Assembly: GCF_964019385.1 (NCBI RefSeq)
Contig: NC_088649.1
Location: 22,350,435-22,414,434 of the forward strand
Source of the DNA: Sycon ciliatum
Taxonomy: Eukaryota > Porifera > Calcarea > Leucosolenida > Sycettidae
Direction: 5' to 3'
Length of the DNA: 64,000 nt
The notes below the pieces were generated by a model, which was not told where the DNA came from, ran no database searches, and worked only from the letters and a program-made list of their open reading frames with translations. Both the position numbers and the translations under genes were made by a program. Positions 34,433 to 46,009 of the stretch are shown piece by piece (within the stretch, counting starts at the first letter, position 1; each line of letters begins with the position of its first letter).

Positions 34433-34434
34433 TA

Positions 34435-35139
34435 CGCAACCAATTCTGAGGGGAAAATAAAAAATAATAATATCCTCAATCATATGGGAGGAGAGGTGGG
34501 ATGATCACCCACGTAGTCGGGCTTTCTTCGTAGTGTAGTATCCCTGCCCGACCAATACGGAAGTAGTACGGAACTAATACGGAGCTTTGCCTAACGTATA
34601 TTTAGTGTATCTCCGTTTGTATTTAAGCGTACGGCGTCTGCTGCATTAAAGCGGCTGCGCATTTCTGTTTTGAGGAAGATTTTATAGCAACGAGAAAGCT
34701 AACTCGAAGAAGAAGTAGTTAACCTCTAGGTGTGCACCGGAGAGAAAGTTATTTATTAGCCGCTTCTTCTTTTACTAATAATAATATATCCCAAGTGTGT
34801 AGCTGAGAGAATAATAATAAAAGATAACTCGTGTTAATTGCACCGCGCCTACCACTCGGCTACCTTTTACAGTAGTAGATCTGTGTACATTGACGATAAA
34901 AAAATTTAATTGGAGCTTGGACATCTGAAGTGCATGACCAGCCGACCAAACAATTCAACCAATCCAACCAGAAAACTACTAATCCCTGCTCCACACACAG
35001 TGTTTCGCGGGAATTCACCAGTCATCAGCTAAGCTTGAGCAGGCTACTCAAAGTTGCACTCCGATTGCACTGAACTGTGCCGTTCTCCTCAAGGGGGTAT
35101 AAGCATTATTACACTCTCGATTACACCCATCACCCGTGT
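34435..35139. other. No gene seen
   Basis: AT-rich words such as AATAATAATA at 34460-34820, nothing else identified. Confidence 0.45.
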
Positions 35140-37500
35140 GCCGCATATCTGAGCAAGTCCAGCTTCTGGTCCTAGCATAATCGCTTGTATTCAGCACGCG
35201 CACTGCGTTGTTCACATAGCAACCGTTATACTGCCCATTACAACAAAAACAGCCCTATTTACTTCCATTTGTGTACGGCCTTGTGTACTACGCTCGGCAC
35301 ATTCCGGGCATTTGAGCACTGTTGCAGGTTAAGACGCACAGCCTCTTTGTATTGCTCGTCTTCTGTTTCAAGATATGATGCCGGTGCTTTGCCGCGATCC
35401 ATTCCCGAAAGCCTCTCCCTCATTCCACCCACCGCACAGCAATCATATCCATAGGAACACATACCAACGAGAACTTCCCCAGTCTGCGGGCTACTGTGAA
35501 TGTTAACCTGAAGTATGGTACGCGTACTTGGATTGAGATGGCTGACAGTATTTCTGAAAATGAGGTTTCCGTTTGGGTTGCGTTGACCCCTCCGAAGTAA
35601 AAAATGTCACCACAGACGGCGGCAGCTGCGCCACAATCGAGGACCCTAGGATCCCTGACTCGTGCTGCCGGTTGGTATTAAACGTGTACTGATTTGCAGG
35701 CAGTTCGTTCAGGTCTGGATTATTTGGGCAGCGGGGATTTAACTCTGGTATATCTTGGCACTGTTGTTGTCGCTCCCAATCACCCCCAGCCCGAAAAACC
35801 AATGTGTAAATGGTCTATTCGGCTATGCATCCTGGGCCTCTAGGATCGGCGTATGTTCCACTTGGACAGGAATATTCCACACACGAACAGACATGTCTAG
35901 CCAAAAAGAAAACGCAGAAGTGGCAATTAGGAAACAGCGTAAATGCTTCACTTGCTTATCATTACAGGAATTGCAATCTCCGCCAAAGACGTGTACGAGA
36001 TTGTCGCGATTGGTGTACGCTTAGCCACATCTGGGGTCTGGAGCGTTTCCAGTGCACATGATCTTTGACCATGTACAGTTTCCGGTACTAGCGAAATCTC
36101 TTGTATTCAGCAAGTGTACTGCGTTGTTTAGAACGCACTCCTTAAATTCTGTGTCGCCTATTTCAAGGTATGATGATGGGGGTTTCATGCCGTCAGTTGC
36201 CGAAGGACGATCCCCTATCCCACAGAAAACATAGCATTCATAACCTTAGGAACACATGCTACGGCAGTGATTTCTGAGTTGGCCGACTATCATGAGTACT
36301 ATCCTGAGGTGCTGCGGTCCACGAAGTTGGATTGACGGTAGACAGTATTTCCTACAAAAAGGTTTGCATTTTCACTCACAAAGCGATTGTTCAGTTCATG
36401 GGGTAGTGGTCTACCAGAGCAATCACACTCACCACCGTGGTGGTTTTCCAGAAATGAGTAGAAGCAAAAACCCACACTCGCAGCCACATAATAGATAAAT
36501 AGCAAAAAAATATCTAAATCCATCAAAGAACCGCCAGCAAGCGGGGGAAAACGCCGTGAAATCAAGTGAAACAGCATGGCCAGTGGTGAGCATGGGTGAC
36601 TGGGCAGCAGGGGAGCGCCTGAAAAACAATGACTCCCTACATTCCTAGCCGCGACTGCTCAACCGGGCTAGAGGAAAAACACGCCTTTCGGCCAAAAACA
36701 CCTTTCTATTTCATTAATTCCTACCCCGCTGCCAGTCGGACCCAAGAATAGAGATAGCAAGAAATGGTATGTAATAACCGGTATATGTCATAATCATAAG
36801 CCACACACATAGGCAGAGATTGTCAAGAAGAACAGTGGACGACTCCCATGAAACCAGGGTGGGTGGGCGGGCAACTTCAACTACCACGAGGAAAAACAAA
36901 GACCACGATGGCAGGTTCAACGGAGTTGCACAGAACAAGAGCAAATGCACGAAAATATTTGTGAGTGAAAAATACGTTTTTGCACTCTTTCGCTACGCTC
37001 AGCCGTGAAAAAACAAAACTTTGTGTGAATTTCAGCCAATCCGAAGTAGAACATGTCACAACAGACGGATGCAGCTGCACCACAGTCTACGCAGACACTC
37101 CTAGGATTCGTGACTCATGATACTGGTTGGTACTCGATCTGTACTGATTCGGATCCTTCCGGGTCAGGATCAAACGGGTAACAAGGCGTTGGATCTGGTA
37201 TATTATATTCCCTGAAACTAGGCAAGATATTATAATTTTATGCGCTGCAGCTGTGGGTCCAAATCACTTTGAAGTCGAACAAACAATGTGTATAATTATG
37301 GTGAGTCCTGTTATGCAGCTTCTGTCCTCCAAAATGCAGTTCTGTACCATTTCCACGGCTTTTAGAGCTAGACTACTACACACACGAACAGACATGACCT
37401 GACGAGCAGATTGTGCAGCAGTACCAACAGGGAAACAGCGTGTATATGCTTCGCCTGCCTCTCAGTAGAATGTCTCTATTACCTGTAGCGTTACCTTCAC
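35140..37500 (-). pseudogene. Decayed cysteine-rich gene with two tandem modules
   Basis: Two related segments are read on the minus strand, at about 36020-35140 and 37450-36050. Each encodes, in fragments across frames, an Asp-Cys-Gly-Ala-Ala-Ala then Cys, Asp-Ile/Met-Phe-Tyr-Phe-Gly block, and a Tyr-Gly-Tyr-x-Cys-type block followed by Pro-Ser-Tyr-Leu-Glu. Positions are 35680-35588 against 37135-37037 for the first block, and 35462-35260 against 36260-36070 for the second. The first module also has Cys-Pro-Ser-Gly-Thr-Tyr-Ala-Asp-Pro-Arg near 35860. Frames are interrupted by stops in both, so this is a decayed gene or exons with unrecognised introns. I do not know the family. Confidence 0.45.
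36365..36975. mobile_element. Possible MITE within the module
   Basis: ATTTTCACTCACAAA near 36367 has its complement TTTGTGAGTGAAAAAT near 36958. About 600 bases lie between, a stretch missing from the other module. No coding frame is recognised. Confidence 0.45.
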
Positions 37501-38774
37501 AAATGTCCTGTTCTACTTGATTATAAATGGACTGACCCATGGACAAAGCCTGTATTTCACGGTAGTGGAGGCGAGAATATTTCGATTATCACGGCCACTT
37601 GCAGAATCAACACTCATGAAAATTCTTCCTACCTCGCTAGTTAATACTTTTTGTGCTGGCCTTAGTTATGTGTAACATAGCGACTTGGTGAAACTCCATG
37701 AGAAGGCAGCTGGTGTAAGGGGATCTTGCCTTGGAGTAATATAGGTGAGTGTGAACATCCGAAAACACACATAAACATCATCGGAACTTGGGTGTCCTAC
37801 TTTCATCACCTATGGTGTGTCTGGCATGTTTACAATCACAATGGTCATAGCATGTTTGAACAGCGCTCTGGAGAGCTCATCTCCATCTGAATAGCACAGC
37901 GGTCTCCCGCCATCACCACTTCGGCAGTAGCACCGGTACTGCTTCCAATCACACGCAAATAACACCATCTCCGAGAAAATTGCATGAGGACAGCCCAATC
38001 TCTACACAAGTGACGAGGTAAAAAACAAAACGTTTACGGTTCGCGTCAGACTCGGTTTCTCTCTGACATGATGTCTTTCTCGTTTGTTATGGACAGAACG
38101 AAGTAGTAGTAGTAAATCAGAAAATTCAAGTAAACAGGCGAGCTAGCAGCCTGCAACTTACAAGGAGAAGACACAACAAATAGATATTCACCGAGGCGAG
38201 AAGTCAAGAGAAAACAGATATGGCAAGATGCACAGTTTCCTGAAACCAAAGCGAATAAGAAACTTGCAAATATGGAGAAAACATGCAGTAGTATTGTGAC
38301 AACAACATACACATTTACTTCAGTAAAAGACCAAAATAGCAGATTCCTGATAACCTCCAAAATAGCCCAAGTATGTAAAAGCAACAAGGAAATGCGGTGG
38401 ACGATATGGAAATCATGCCTTGATTTTGATTTTGTGTTTCTGATTTGGTTGCAATCACTGCTTATCCATGCCGGTTCCTTTTTCTTCTCCTCCCCTTCTC
38501 CCTGCCTTGCCGTGGTTGGCTAACACCCTCTCTCTTTGTATTGGCCGGTGTTCTCACTGTGCTATGAGATGCTGTAATAAATAAATAAATAAGAAGCCGC
38601 TAACTCCAATCATGCTCCTGATAAGCACTGAATATCAATTTCGAATTTTCTGTCCACATATGTCCACATTACAAGGCTAAACGTTTGCAGACACCGACAT
38701 AATTCACACTGGCAAGAATGAAAATGAATTATGTGCAGCCAAAGGAAAGTACCTACGAGAAACGATAATGGTAG
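37501..38774. other. No gene seen
   Basis: Several open frames up to 113 codons lack any recognisable feature. A (TAAA)n run lies near 38577-38592. Confidence 0.45.
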
Positions 38775-39005
38775 GCAGGCATAGTGGGATGGCCTGGGAC
38801 CATGATTGAGAAACGTAGGCTACAACCCACAGTTAGTTGGGAACTCGTGGCCTGGCACGAGGATAACATGGATGCAGCTAATGGGATTTTGGCTTTTGAC
38901 CACATGGTGGCGGGTCTGACTTACTCACCTCCCACCGTTTTAGGAGCTGCAACTGCGCCTTGATCCTAGAGGGTGGTGGCGTTCCCACGGGGAATGCGGA
39001 AAACC
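38775..39005 (+). mobile_element. SINE, internally deleted
   Basis: It matches the minus-strand SINE at 53911-54217: GGCAGGCATAGTGGGATGG at the head, then CCACAGTTAGTTGGGAACTCG and GGATGCAGCTAATGGG. The segment with the B box is missing. Confidence 0.7.
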
Positions 39006-39486
39006 CGGCTTCCAGCCCAGACTCACGCCAAACGTGAATTTTTTAGACGATCAATGAGAGAGAAGGAGATGGAGATAGGACACAACACTAGTAAAACATA
39101 TGTAAAATATGCAGATTGAGAAAACGAACAATTTCATAAGGTAAAAGGACTGGAAGACACAAGGTTTTAGGTTGGCGTTGTCTTTTTTGAAGACTGACGA
39201 GGAAGGATACTGGCTTGTTGTGACAAATTATGTACTGCTGGTCTGGTGGTCGCACGATTAGATGTGCGACATTGCTATGCGGCTGCGGAGGTCGGCAAAA
39301 AGGCTTTCAACATCACCGGACCCTTAACAAGATGAAGCTTGTACACGAAACAGACCCCCACTACACACACATGAATTATTGGATTAACTTATTCACTGGG
39401 AAAAAACTCTATGCGTTGTGCTTTGAAATTGCCCTTGGCAAAATGTACACAGACATTCAGTTTTAGAATAATATTTGAGGTTATTT
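39006..39486. other. No gene seen
   Basis: This is the 3' flank of copy J; nothing identified. Confidence 0.45.
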
Positions 39487-40629
39487 CTAGACTATCTGAC
39501 GAACAAAACACGGTAAATAATGAGAAAGAAATAACATTTGTAGGACGTACGTCAGCTGAAACCTGTGATGTTGGGTCCTCACTATCATCACGAGACGCAG
39601 GAGAGTTGACAGAGCATCTCTGACGTCTTTGGCTTTTCCGCGAAGTTTCCTGCAAGATACAGGAAGTTGTGATGCGGTCTTTGCTGATGTCACTGCCTTG
39701 TTGCGACGGCGTTTGGCTATTGAGCTAAACTGTGACATCCATCTCGGTATGTTCACACTAAGCAACACCCTATGCCTTAGCCAAACATATGCACAAAGCG
39801 CATACTCCAGGCTTGTTTTTCCGTACATAGCGAAATCATGGCCTGAAGAAGAGCAGACGTTGAACCGTGTGCGTCCCGCCAGGAGAGAGGGGGCCAGTGC
39901 ATAAATTTTCAATAAGGCCACACGCAGCACGTCAATACATGAGTCGCTGACATCCCAAACGTCTTTTCGCCTGTACAGCTGTAGTGTGTGTAATATGTCA
40001 GGTTCCCAACAACCTGGCTCGATGGCGCTTGTTCTTCTAAACAATGACTCTCCAGGCCGCGAGAGAACAGTGAGCGAGAGCCTTGCCAGCATTGAGGCCT
40101 CTATATGCCCATACCCTAAAAACCGACCACGGCGTGGCGAGTTCTTATGCATGGTCGTGGCACATATTTCGGGATGGTGGTGAATGAGGTTGGGCAAGAA
40201 GAGGCCACATTGCTGCGCAGTGCTGCGCGCAAGCTCAAACACTGATGGAGCTGAGCAGTTTGGGTAGATCACAGGCTTTTCGTGCGCATCCTTGAATACA
40301 TGGCGAAACGTGCGGAATGCAAGGTGCAGCACTGCCAAGCAGAATACGTACTTCCCTGGCTGAATGCGAATATCCACACCGGTGCAGTTGGCGACTTCGA
40401 CGCGCACCAACTGATCCAGAGCACAGTAAACTATTTCACTGACCTGCTCCCGTGTACAAAGAACGGGTTGGACCCTTGGGCTACCCTGCAATGGAGGCCT
40501 GCACACGTAATCTACGAATTCCTCCGTGTAGTAGCTGGCCCTGTGCCGTTGTCTTTCCTTCACTGACTCCGAAATCCCGCATAAAAATAACAGCTGTATC
40601 ACACCACAAGCAAGGGATGATAAAAGCAT
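39487..40629 (-). CDS. Secreted cysteine-rich CW-WD family protein, copy J (intact)
   Basis: 380 codons in one exon, function unknown. The signal peptide is at about residues 1-21. Tyr-Val-Cys43, Cys58, Cys69 and Cys82 form the N-terminal cysteine set, matched in copies I and K. The signature is Gly-Cys207-Trp-Glu-Pro-Asp, Trp225-Asp-Val-Ser-Asp and Cys231-Ile-Asp. The C-terminal block is Val-Ser-Cys-Arg-Lys-Leu-Arg-Gly. The start is supported by a TATAAAAG box 83 bases upstream. It diverges strongly from copies A-C outside the signature, so it is an older branch. No lesion is seen. Confidence 0.91.
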   Translation of the reverse strand: MLLSSLACGVIQLLFLCGISESVKERQRHRASYYTEEFVDYVCRPPLQGSPRVQPVLCTREQVSEIVYCALDQLVRVEVANCTGVDIRIQPGKYVFCLAVLHLAFRTFRHVFKDAHEKPVIYPNCSAPSVFELARSTAQQCGLFLPNLIHHHPEICATTMHKNSPRRGRFLGYGHIEASMLARLSLTVLSRPGESLFRRTSAIEPGCWEPDILHTLQLYRRKDVWDVSDSCIDVLRVALLKIYALAPSLLAGRTRFNVCSSSGHDFAMYGKTSLEYALCAYVWLRHRVLLSVNIPRWMSQFSSIAKRRRNKAVTSAKTASQLPVSCRKLRGKAKDVRDALSTLLRLVMIVRTQHHRFQLTYVLQMLFLSHYLPCFVRQIV

Positions 40630-40704
40630 ATTTCAAGATCTGAAATTAGGTATATTCCGCGAAAATTCCCAATTGCCTTGTTAAGAGCGTGATGGTGTTG
40701 CTGG

Positions 40705-40712
40705 CTTTTATA
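40705..40712 (-). promoter_or_regulatory. TATA box of copy J
   Basis: Minus-strand TATAAAAG, with the first T 83 bases before the ATG at 40629. Confidence 0.7.
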
Positions 40713-41517
40713 GTCGTCCAGGATGCTTCACAAACGGCACACTGAAGGCAAACTATTTCACTATTGGCGTGCAGGACTCACTTAGACTGAAAAACAGCAT
40801 TTCACATATGGATTGGTGTGCAATGTCGGCAGATCCGGTAGAGCCGACCTCACTCGACTTCTGGTGTAAAAGAGGAAATCCCATTTGTCTGTTTCCGTGT
40901 CGTTACTCTTGCACCAGGCAACCAGTTCTGTGATCGCAGATACACAGATTTCGGTTAGAACATTCCACTCAGCAGAGATGGGGTACCATTGCACGGATGA
41001 CAAGAGGTGATTAATAATTTGAGAATTATATATACCCTAACCTGTGTTTTCCACTATAGGTCTTCAGTATCATGTTAGTTCGTGAACCCATTTTGCATGG
41101 CTTGGTTGAACGACTGTCAAACGGACGGATCCGCAGGTCAGGGCCTGTTTTTCCCGGAGAACTGGGGGAAAGTACACCTTTTGAGCCGTAGACCGTGTGC
41201 CTGGCTGTACAAACTCACTGTTATACAGACATGTACGTCATGAGTGGAGGGCAGAATGAATCCGATCGCCCAATAGCCACCCACCAACTCAACATTCCGT
41301 GCTATTCGAGTGGTGGCGTCCACGGGAATCGCAATATCAAACAGTAACACGGCAGTGTTGTCAAAAGACCTAGATGTGAAAACGGACTTGCACGAAGAGA
41401 ATGCATTCATGAAATGCCAGGTCTCAGGACAATCGAAAAAAGCACAGTAAATTTGAATTATTTTAAAAGTTTGCCGTTCATCAATAACATCAAGCAAGGA
41501 TGACTTTCAGCTAAGAA
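40713..41517. other. No gene seen
   Basis: Open frames of 73 and 119 codons on the minus strand have no recognisable features. A cryptic ORF at 41138-41497 is not supported by any signal. Confidence 0.4.
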
Positions 41518-41656
41518 TAAAAAATAAAAAAGGAAACTCACGACGGCCGCTGACACACAGTAAACCCTAGCGGCAGATGCAGCGCCTAATGGTGGGGTGA
41601 GTGGATAAGTCTCACAACCACTCGCACAAGTGCAGAGAAACCCCGTTAGCCGCATG
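41518..41656 (-). mobile_element. SINE 3' half
   Basis: It shares CTCACGACGGCCGCTGACAC, ACCCTAGCGGCAGATGCAGC and GTCTCACAACCACT with the SINE at 53911-54217 and ends in an A-rich tract at 41517-41530. Confidence 0.8.
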
Positions 41657-42391
41657 GATTACTAGAAGCAGCTTATAGCCAAGTCACATTCCTTTTCTCT
41701 TTTTGTTCAGTGACGTGCGGTGCAGCTTTCTTTTAGCTCTGAAACAATCTCGGGGTTGGGCTTTTCATACCCAGATATGCTTTTTCCGGTGTCATAGAGG
41801 CAACTGGTGTATCTCGGGAACCAGCTGAACTCGATCCATGGCGGAAAGCAAGCGCTAGGGACCTGGTGGCCCGAACATTGATCTTTCCAGCTCAAAAGGA
41901 CGTGAAAGGTTTTCATACAATTGTGGGGAATCGCCTCTTATACGGGTAAAATCAAGAGAATTCTGGTCAAAAGAAAAATCTACAACTACTATTTTAAGGA
42001 CCTACTGAAAATGGCATCACCATAATGATGTTTCAAAACAATTCGTTGAACACCTTCGCACACACTTTCGCTCTCGTACTCACCTTTACAGGCGCGCACT
42101 CACCTTTTCGGGCGCGCACTCACTTTCACTCTCGTTCTCACCTTTTCAGGCGCACAGGCTCGTACTCACCTTGGCCTTTACACGAAATAAAGTGCCTGTG
42201 AAATCTCTGCCATGCATCAGGGTAAGTAACAAGAGCGAGTAGTATTGAAGGATTCTGAGAGTCCGCTGCTTGTGGCCAGTGCCAGTGTTAAAAATGCATT
42301 AGTGTCAACTCATTCAAAACTTCTGTCTTTGTCTCTATGTTCCCATCCGTCACGGTTCGGATGTGTCTTGGACGACGGAAGGGATAACCTT
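41657..42391. repeat. Intergenic stretch with short tandem repeats
   Basis: Three to four imperfect units around CACCTTTTCAGGCGCGCACT lie at about 42060-42175. The rest shows no gene. Confidence 0.6.
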
Positions 42392-42690
42392 TTAAGAGAT
42401 GATTAATTCAAGTGACCATTTCGCCTTCACACGAATGTTTGCGGCATTGCGCCACATTATTGTAAATTCCAGATTTTACGGTAGAGGTGTGGAAGTTTGC
42501 GTATGCCTTTGTGTGCATGAGTGTGTGTATGTGTCTGTGTGCATGTTTGCGTGGCCATGCTGTGGGAAGGCTTTCCGCCTGAGTGCGTACTTGTGTGAAT
42601 TTCCGTTGCGTTTCTCTTCTACTATGGGAACTCAATTGCGAATTAGCTCTGTTGCTAAATGGTTTTGTATTGCCGCATCCTATTTTATTT
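42392..42690 (+). repeat. Dispersed repeat with GT core
   Basis: Forward copy of the family at 24558-24900 and 62938-63245. Confidence 0.7.
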
Positions 42691-42744
42691 CTTGAAATAT
42701 AGTCCCTGTGGTTGATCGAGCAATTTGTGTTTAAAGGAGTGCGG

Positions 42745-43130
42745 ACTGAGTATGTCTGAGAAACAACACCCAAATATCTTGTCAGATCACCCGACTACTG
42801 CTGCCCTTTTGGAAGCAAATGTTCTAAATGCTCTTGCTGGATTGGACAACTCCACACATGTTAGACATGTCCAGCGCAAATACAATGATCAGTCTAAGCT
42901 CTCAGCCCTCCACTTGATTGGCCCCGGCGCAATGCTGCACAGCCTGTCTATGCGGCGCATGGTAGCTGCGTGTACCTACATTTACAAGCTACTGTGTTCC
43001 AATCCTACCGGCCCACTTCGTCAGCTCTTGCCTTCCTCTCAAGCCCCCCGACCAGCCCATGTTCGACCCACTCGTCTCTCTCTCGTCCGTCTCGACATGC
43101 ATAACTACCAGCTTGAGACAGGGCTACCTG
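42745..43130 (+). mobile_element. Non-LTR retrotransposon fragment, C-terminal part
   Basis: The frame with Leu-His-Leu-Ile-Gly-Pro-Gly-Ala, Met-Arg-Arg-Met-Val-Ala and Tyr-Ile-Tyr-Lys-Leu is the post-thumb region of Jockey-like reverse transcriptase proteins. It meets the next fragment tail to tail. Confidence 0.7.
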
Positions 43131-43810
43131 TTAATAGCCGGGAAAGTTGCCGAAGAGCCAGCGGGGCAGATGCAGGTAGCGTGTGTTGGAGCTGGTGGTC
43201 ATGGCCACTGACAGCACCGTGCTCGCTGCGAGTTCTGGGGTTGGTAGAGGTGAAAACACAGAGAGCAGCAGCGGAGGACCAGGCAAGTAGCGCAGCTTGT
43301 ACAGGCAGGCAAGCGAGGCAACAGTGCGGCGGATGGCCATATTGTGTAGGTGTGCCCCAGGGCCAATAGCATGAAGCGCGCGGCGCTGAACATTGTTCAG
43401 ACGCTGGCGGTGACTCTGCGCAGCTACCATCCATACAAGAGGCGCATACTCCATGACTGGACGTAGGAACGCCTTGTATACGGTCATCCAGCCGGCGGGG
43501 GTGAGTATGTGGGCGGCTCTGTTTAGGACCCAAAGCCATTGGCGTGTACGGGTGGCTACGGAGCGTAGGTGATCGCTGAAGGGCAACTTGGCGTCCACCT
43601 TCACACCAAGGAGGGTGATGGTGGTTGTCTCGGGCACCAGTGTGCCACGAAAGAGGAGTGGGTACAAAACACCTGAGCGGAATCCGACAGTCCAAAGCTT
43701 TTGTCCCTTGCCCGTGTTCCTGTGAAACAGTGGCATGACTGCCTTCGCTTGCAACACTCTTCTCCTTGTATTTTGTAATGATCGAGCACGTTTCTCCGGT
43801 TTCGTCAACG
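43131..43810 (-). mobile_element. Non-LTR retrotransposon fragment, thumb and C-terminus
   Basis: A 225-codon open frame includes Leu-Leu-Gly-Val-Lys-Val-Asp, Arg-Pro-Val-Met-Glu-Tyr-Ala-Pro-Leu-Val-Trp and Ala-Ile-Gly-Pro-Gly-Ala. It resembles the fragment at 42745-43130 in its final part but is a different copy in opposite orientation. It lacks the catalytic domain. Confidence 0.8.
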
Positions 43811-43819
43811 ACCGCAGGT

Positions 43820-44035
43820 TTCACGAATTACTTAGAGCACGTCCTATTCACACGGAAGCTGCCAACGACGGCATTGCACCACACTATCGTTAATTGCGAC
43901 TTGTACAGTAGGTGTATGTTTGTTTGTCTGTGCCCATGTTGCTATCGCGCTCTCTGCCTGTGAATTTCCGTTATTGTTCCTCGTTAACAACCGGAAGATA
44001 CATGCAGATTAGCTTTGTTGTTAAACGGCAGTACA
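43820..44035 (+). repeat. Dispersed repeat, diverged copy
   Basis: Related to 42392-42690, with AGATTAGCTTTGTTGTTAAA against GAATTAGCTCTGTTGCTAAA. The two copies flank the LINE fragments at 42745-43810. Confidence 0.55.
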
Positions 44036-44693
44036 ACGCCTGCACTGTTCGTGCGCGCCATACACAAAGCCAAAAAATGAGTAAGAAGTGTGAGAGAATA
44101 AAGCTAAATGAGAAGAAAATGAACAAGGACCCTTGGAAGTAAGTGCCGCATTCATTTGAAAAGGTAAAGGTGGCAGCACGGTAGGACGGAAAGTTTGGCC
44201 ATATAAAATCAGCATTAACTTAGAAGAGATACTTCAAATGTGAGCAAGTCGTCATGTGAAATCAGCTGTGCGCCTGTGCGATTTGGCAGGTGTGTAGAGG
44301 TCTAATACCAATCAACAGACCTCAGATACTTGTGAACCATAGACAGCTGGAGGCGAGCAAGAGCCGGTTTGTGTTGCGAGAAGCTCTGGAGCAGGATGAT
44401 TCCTGTCCTCAATGACAGCGGACGGAAATGATCGCTGTGAACTATTGCGTGATTTACGATTGTGGTTCAGTGTAAAGCTGCCATCCGTGGCCATTCCGTC
44501 TCTGCTGACGAGTGTGCCCATTTAGCTCTGGTGCAGCGCCAGATATAACAAATGATAACAGGATGGTTCATGCCAGTAAGGAGTACACAGTAATCACGCC
44601 TAACGAAATGTAAAGGTGTCGTAACCGGTAAATTAGGGAATTATCCGTTTTACCGTGGGCCCAGTCAACTGTTCAACGAAAGGATATATTACA
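44036..44693 (+). other. Upstream flank of copy D
   Basis: Inverted counterpart of 23440-23740 and beyond; no gene. Confidence 0.6.
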
Positions 44694-44700
44694 ATCGTCT
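44694..44700 (+). promoter_or_regulatory. TATA-like box of copy D
   Basis: TATATTA, 90 bases before the ATG at 44784. Weaker match than in the intact genes. Confidence 0.4.
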
Positions 44701-44783
44701 ATTCCTTTCGGCAGTAGTACTCCTTCGTGTGTTAGTTCGCATAGTAGTTTGTCGTTTGTTTTACGTGATCATCGGAATCAAAC

Positions 44784-46009
44784 ATGATGGCTGATCGAAT
44801 TCCCAACAAACAGAAAGACATTGGTTCGATTCGACTTGAGTGGAAGTTTGTTCTAACACCCTTCATCGCCATACTGCTACCACTGATGTTGTTGATGCTT
44901 AGTGTGAACGCCAAGCGTACTGTTTCCGAAGACGTGCCTGTAGGGTGGGATACATCAGTGTGCCGAGCAGCAAGAAGCAGTCTCCAAGAGGGTACACTGA
45001 ACACATTCTGCAACTGGGATGATATCCGGCACAGCTCGTACTGCCTAACAATGGAAGCTCTGCAGTCAGAAATGCGCACCTGCAAGTCAGTCTGGGTTGA
45101 CAGCCCACTGCTTGTGAAATTATACTGCACCATTAACGGTATTGCTATGTGGAATTTGGATAAGCACTTGTGGCACTATTTACGGTCAACCAATTTTAGC
45201 TTCGCAACTTGTCATGAGCGTGTAAACCATCGCGCGGAACGTATCATTTCGCTGTGTTCAATGAAGTCCAAACTGACCCATCAATACTGCGCGAATGGAG
45301 CCTGTTGCGCGAATGCAGGGCATCGGAATGAGAAGTGTCGTCACCATCTTTACCGTAAAATGTTCCTTTTCGTACTTGCGCATCCACTACCCCCTGATGG
45401 TTCTGATCACTATCCATTCAAAGCGTATCCACTGGACCCAGTAAGTGCTAGACGACTCTGGGGATGTTGGGAACAGGAGACGTAAGCCGTACCCTATACA
45501 CGCGTGGAAGGTGGGACATCGATTCTACATGCATCGACACTCTGAAAGATTTAGGTTCAAGAGTCGCTAAATCTGTCTTTGTGGATGTGCTGCAACAATG
45601 GCCAATTCGTATAAAAGTAAAAAGGCCATACAGTGGGTACAAGAAACGATTAACGCGTCTGGCGGCTACCTTTCTACAGGAGTTGATCAGTCGTGGTGGA
45701 GATGGTCTCATGCAGCATTATGTGTATCCAGTCTTTGAACCTTTCAAGCAGACTGCTCTCCTGAGGTCACATGCAACTTCTGGAAATGTCATCGTTTCTT
45801 GCAGTGGACTACGTGGAAAACGCGCGCAAACCTACAGCACTGTTTTGCGGCTGCTGAGACTAGTGATTGTGCACGAAATTACCACCGTGAAATACAAACT
45901 GCGGCGTTTCCCGTTTGTGATTCTCTCCACTCTGAACACTTTTCTGCCTTGCGCCGTGCATAGGCTTTTTGTGACCTCGTGTAATAGCACTTCAAGCTTT
46001 CCTCTGTAG
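44784..46009 (+). pseudogene. CW-WD family copy D, single frameshift
   Basis: The first 233 codons run from the ATG at 44784 through a hydrophobic N-terminus, the family cysteines and Gly-Cys-Trp-Glu-Gln-Glu, then stop at 45483. Comparison with copy C shows a 7-base loss just there. The frame starting near 45464 continues with Arg-Trp-Asp-Ile-Asp-Ser and Cys-Ile-Asp to the end. A second change, one extra T near 45969, moves the stop 12 codons later. Everything else looks maintained. The copy is either a young pseudogene or an assembly error. Confidence 0.88.

Noticed and set aside
43105-43824. Long minus-strand frame of 239 codons overlapping the LINE fragment
   Set aside because: The overlapping 225-codon frame carries the reverse-transcriptase-type motifs; this one is its shadow.
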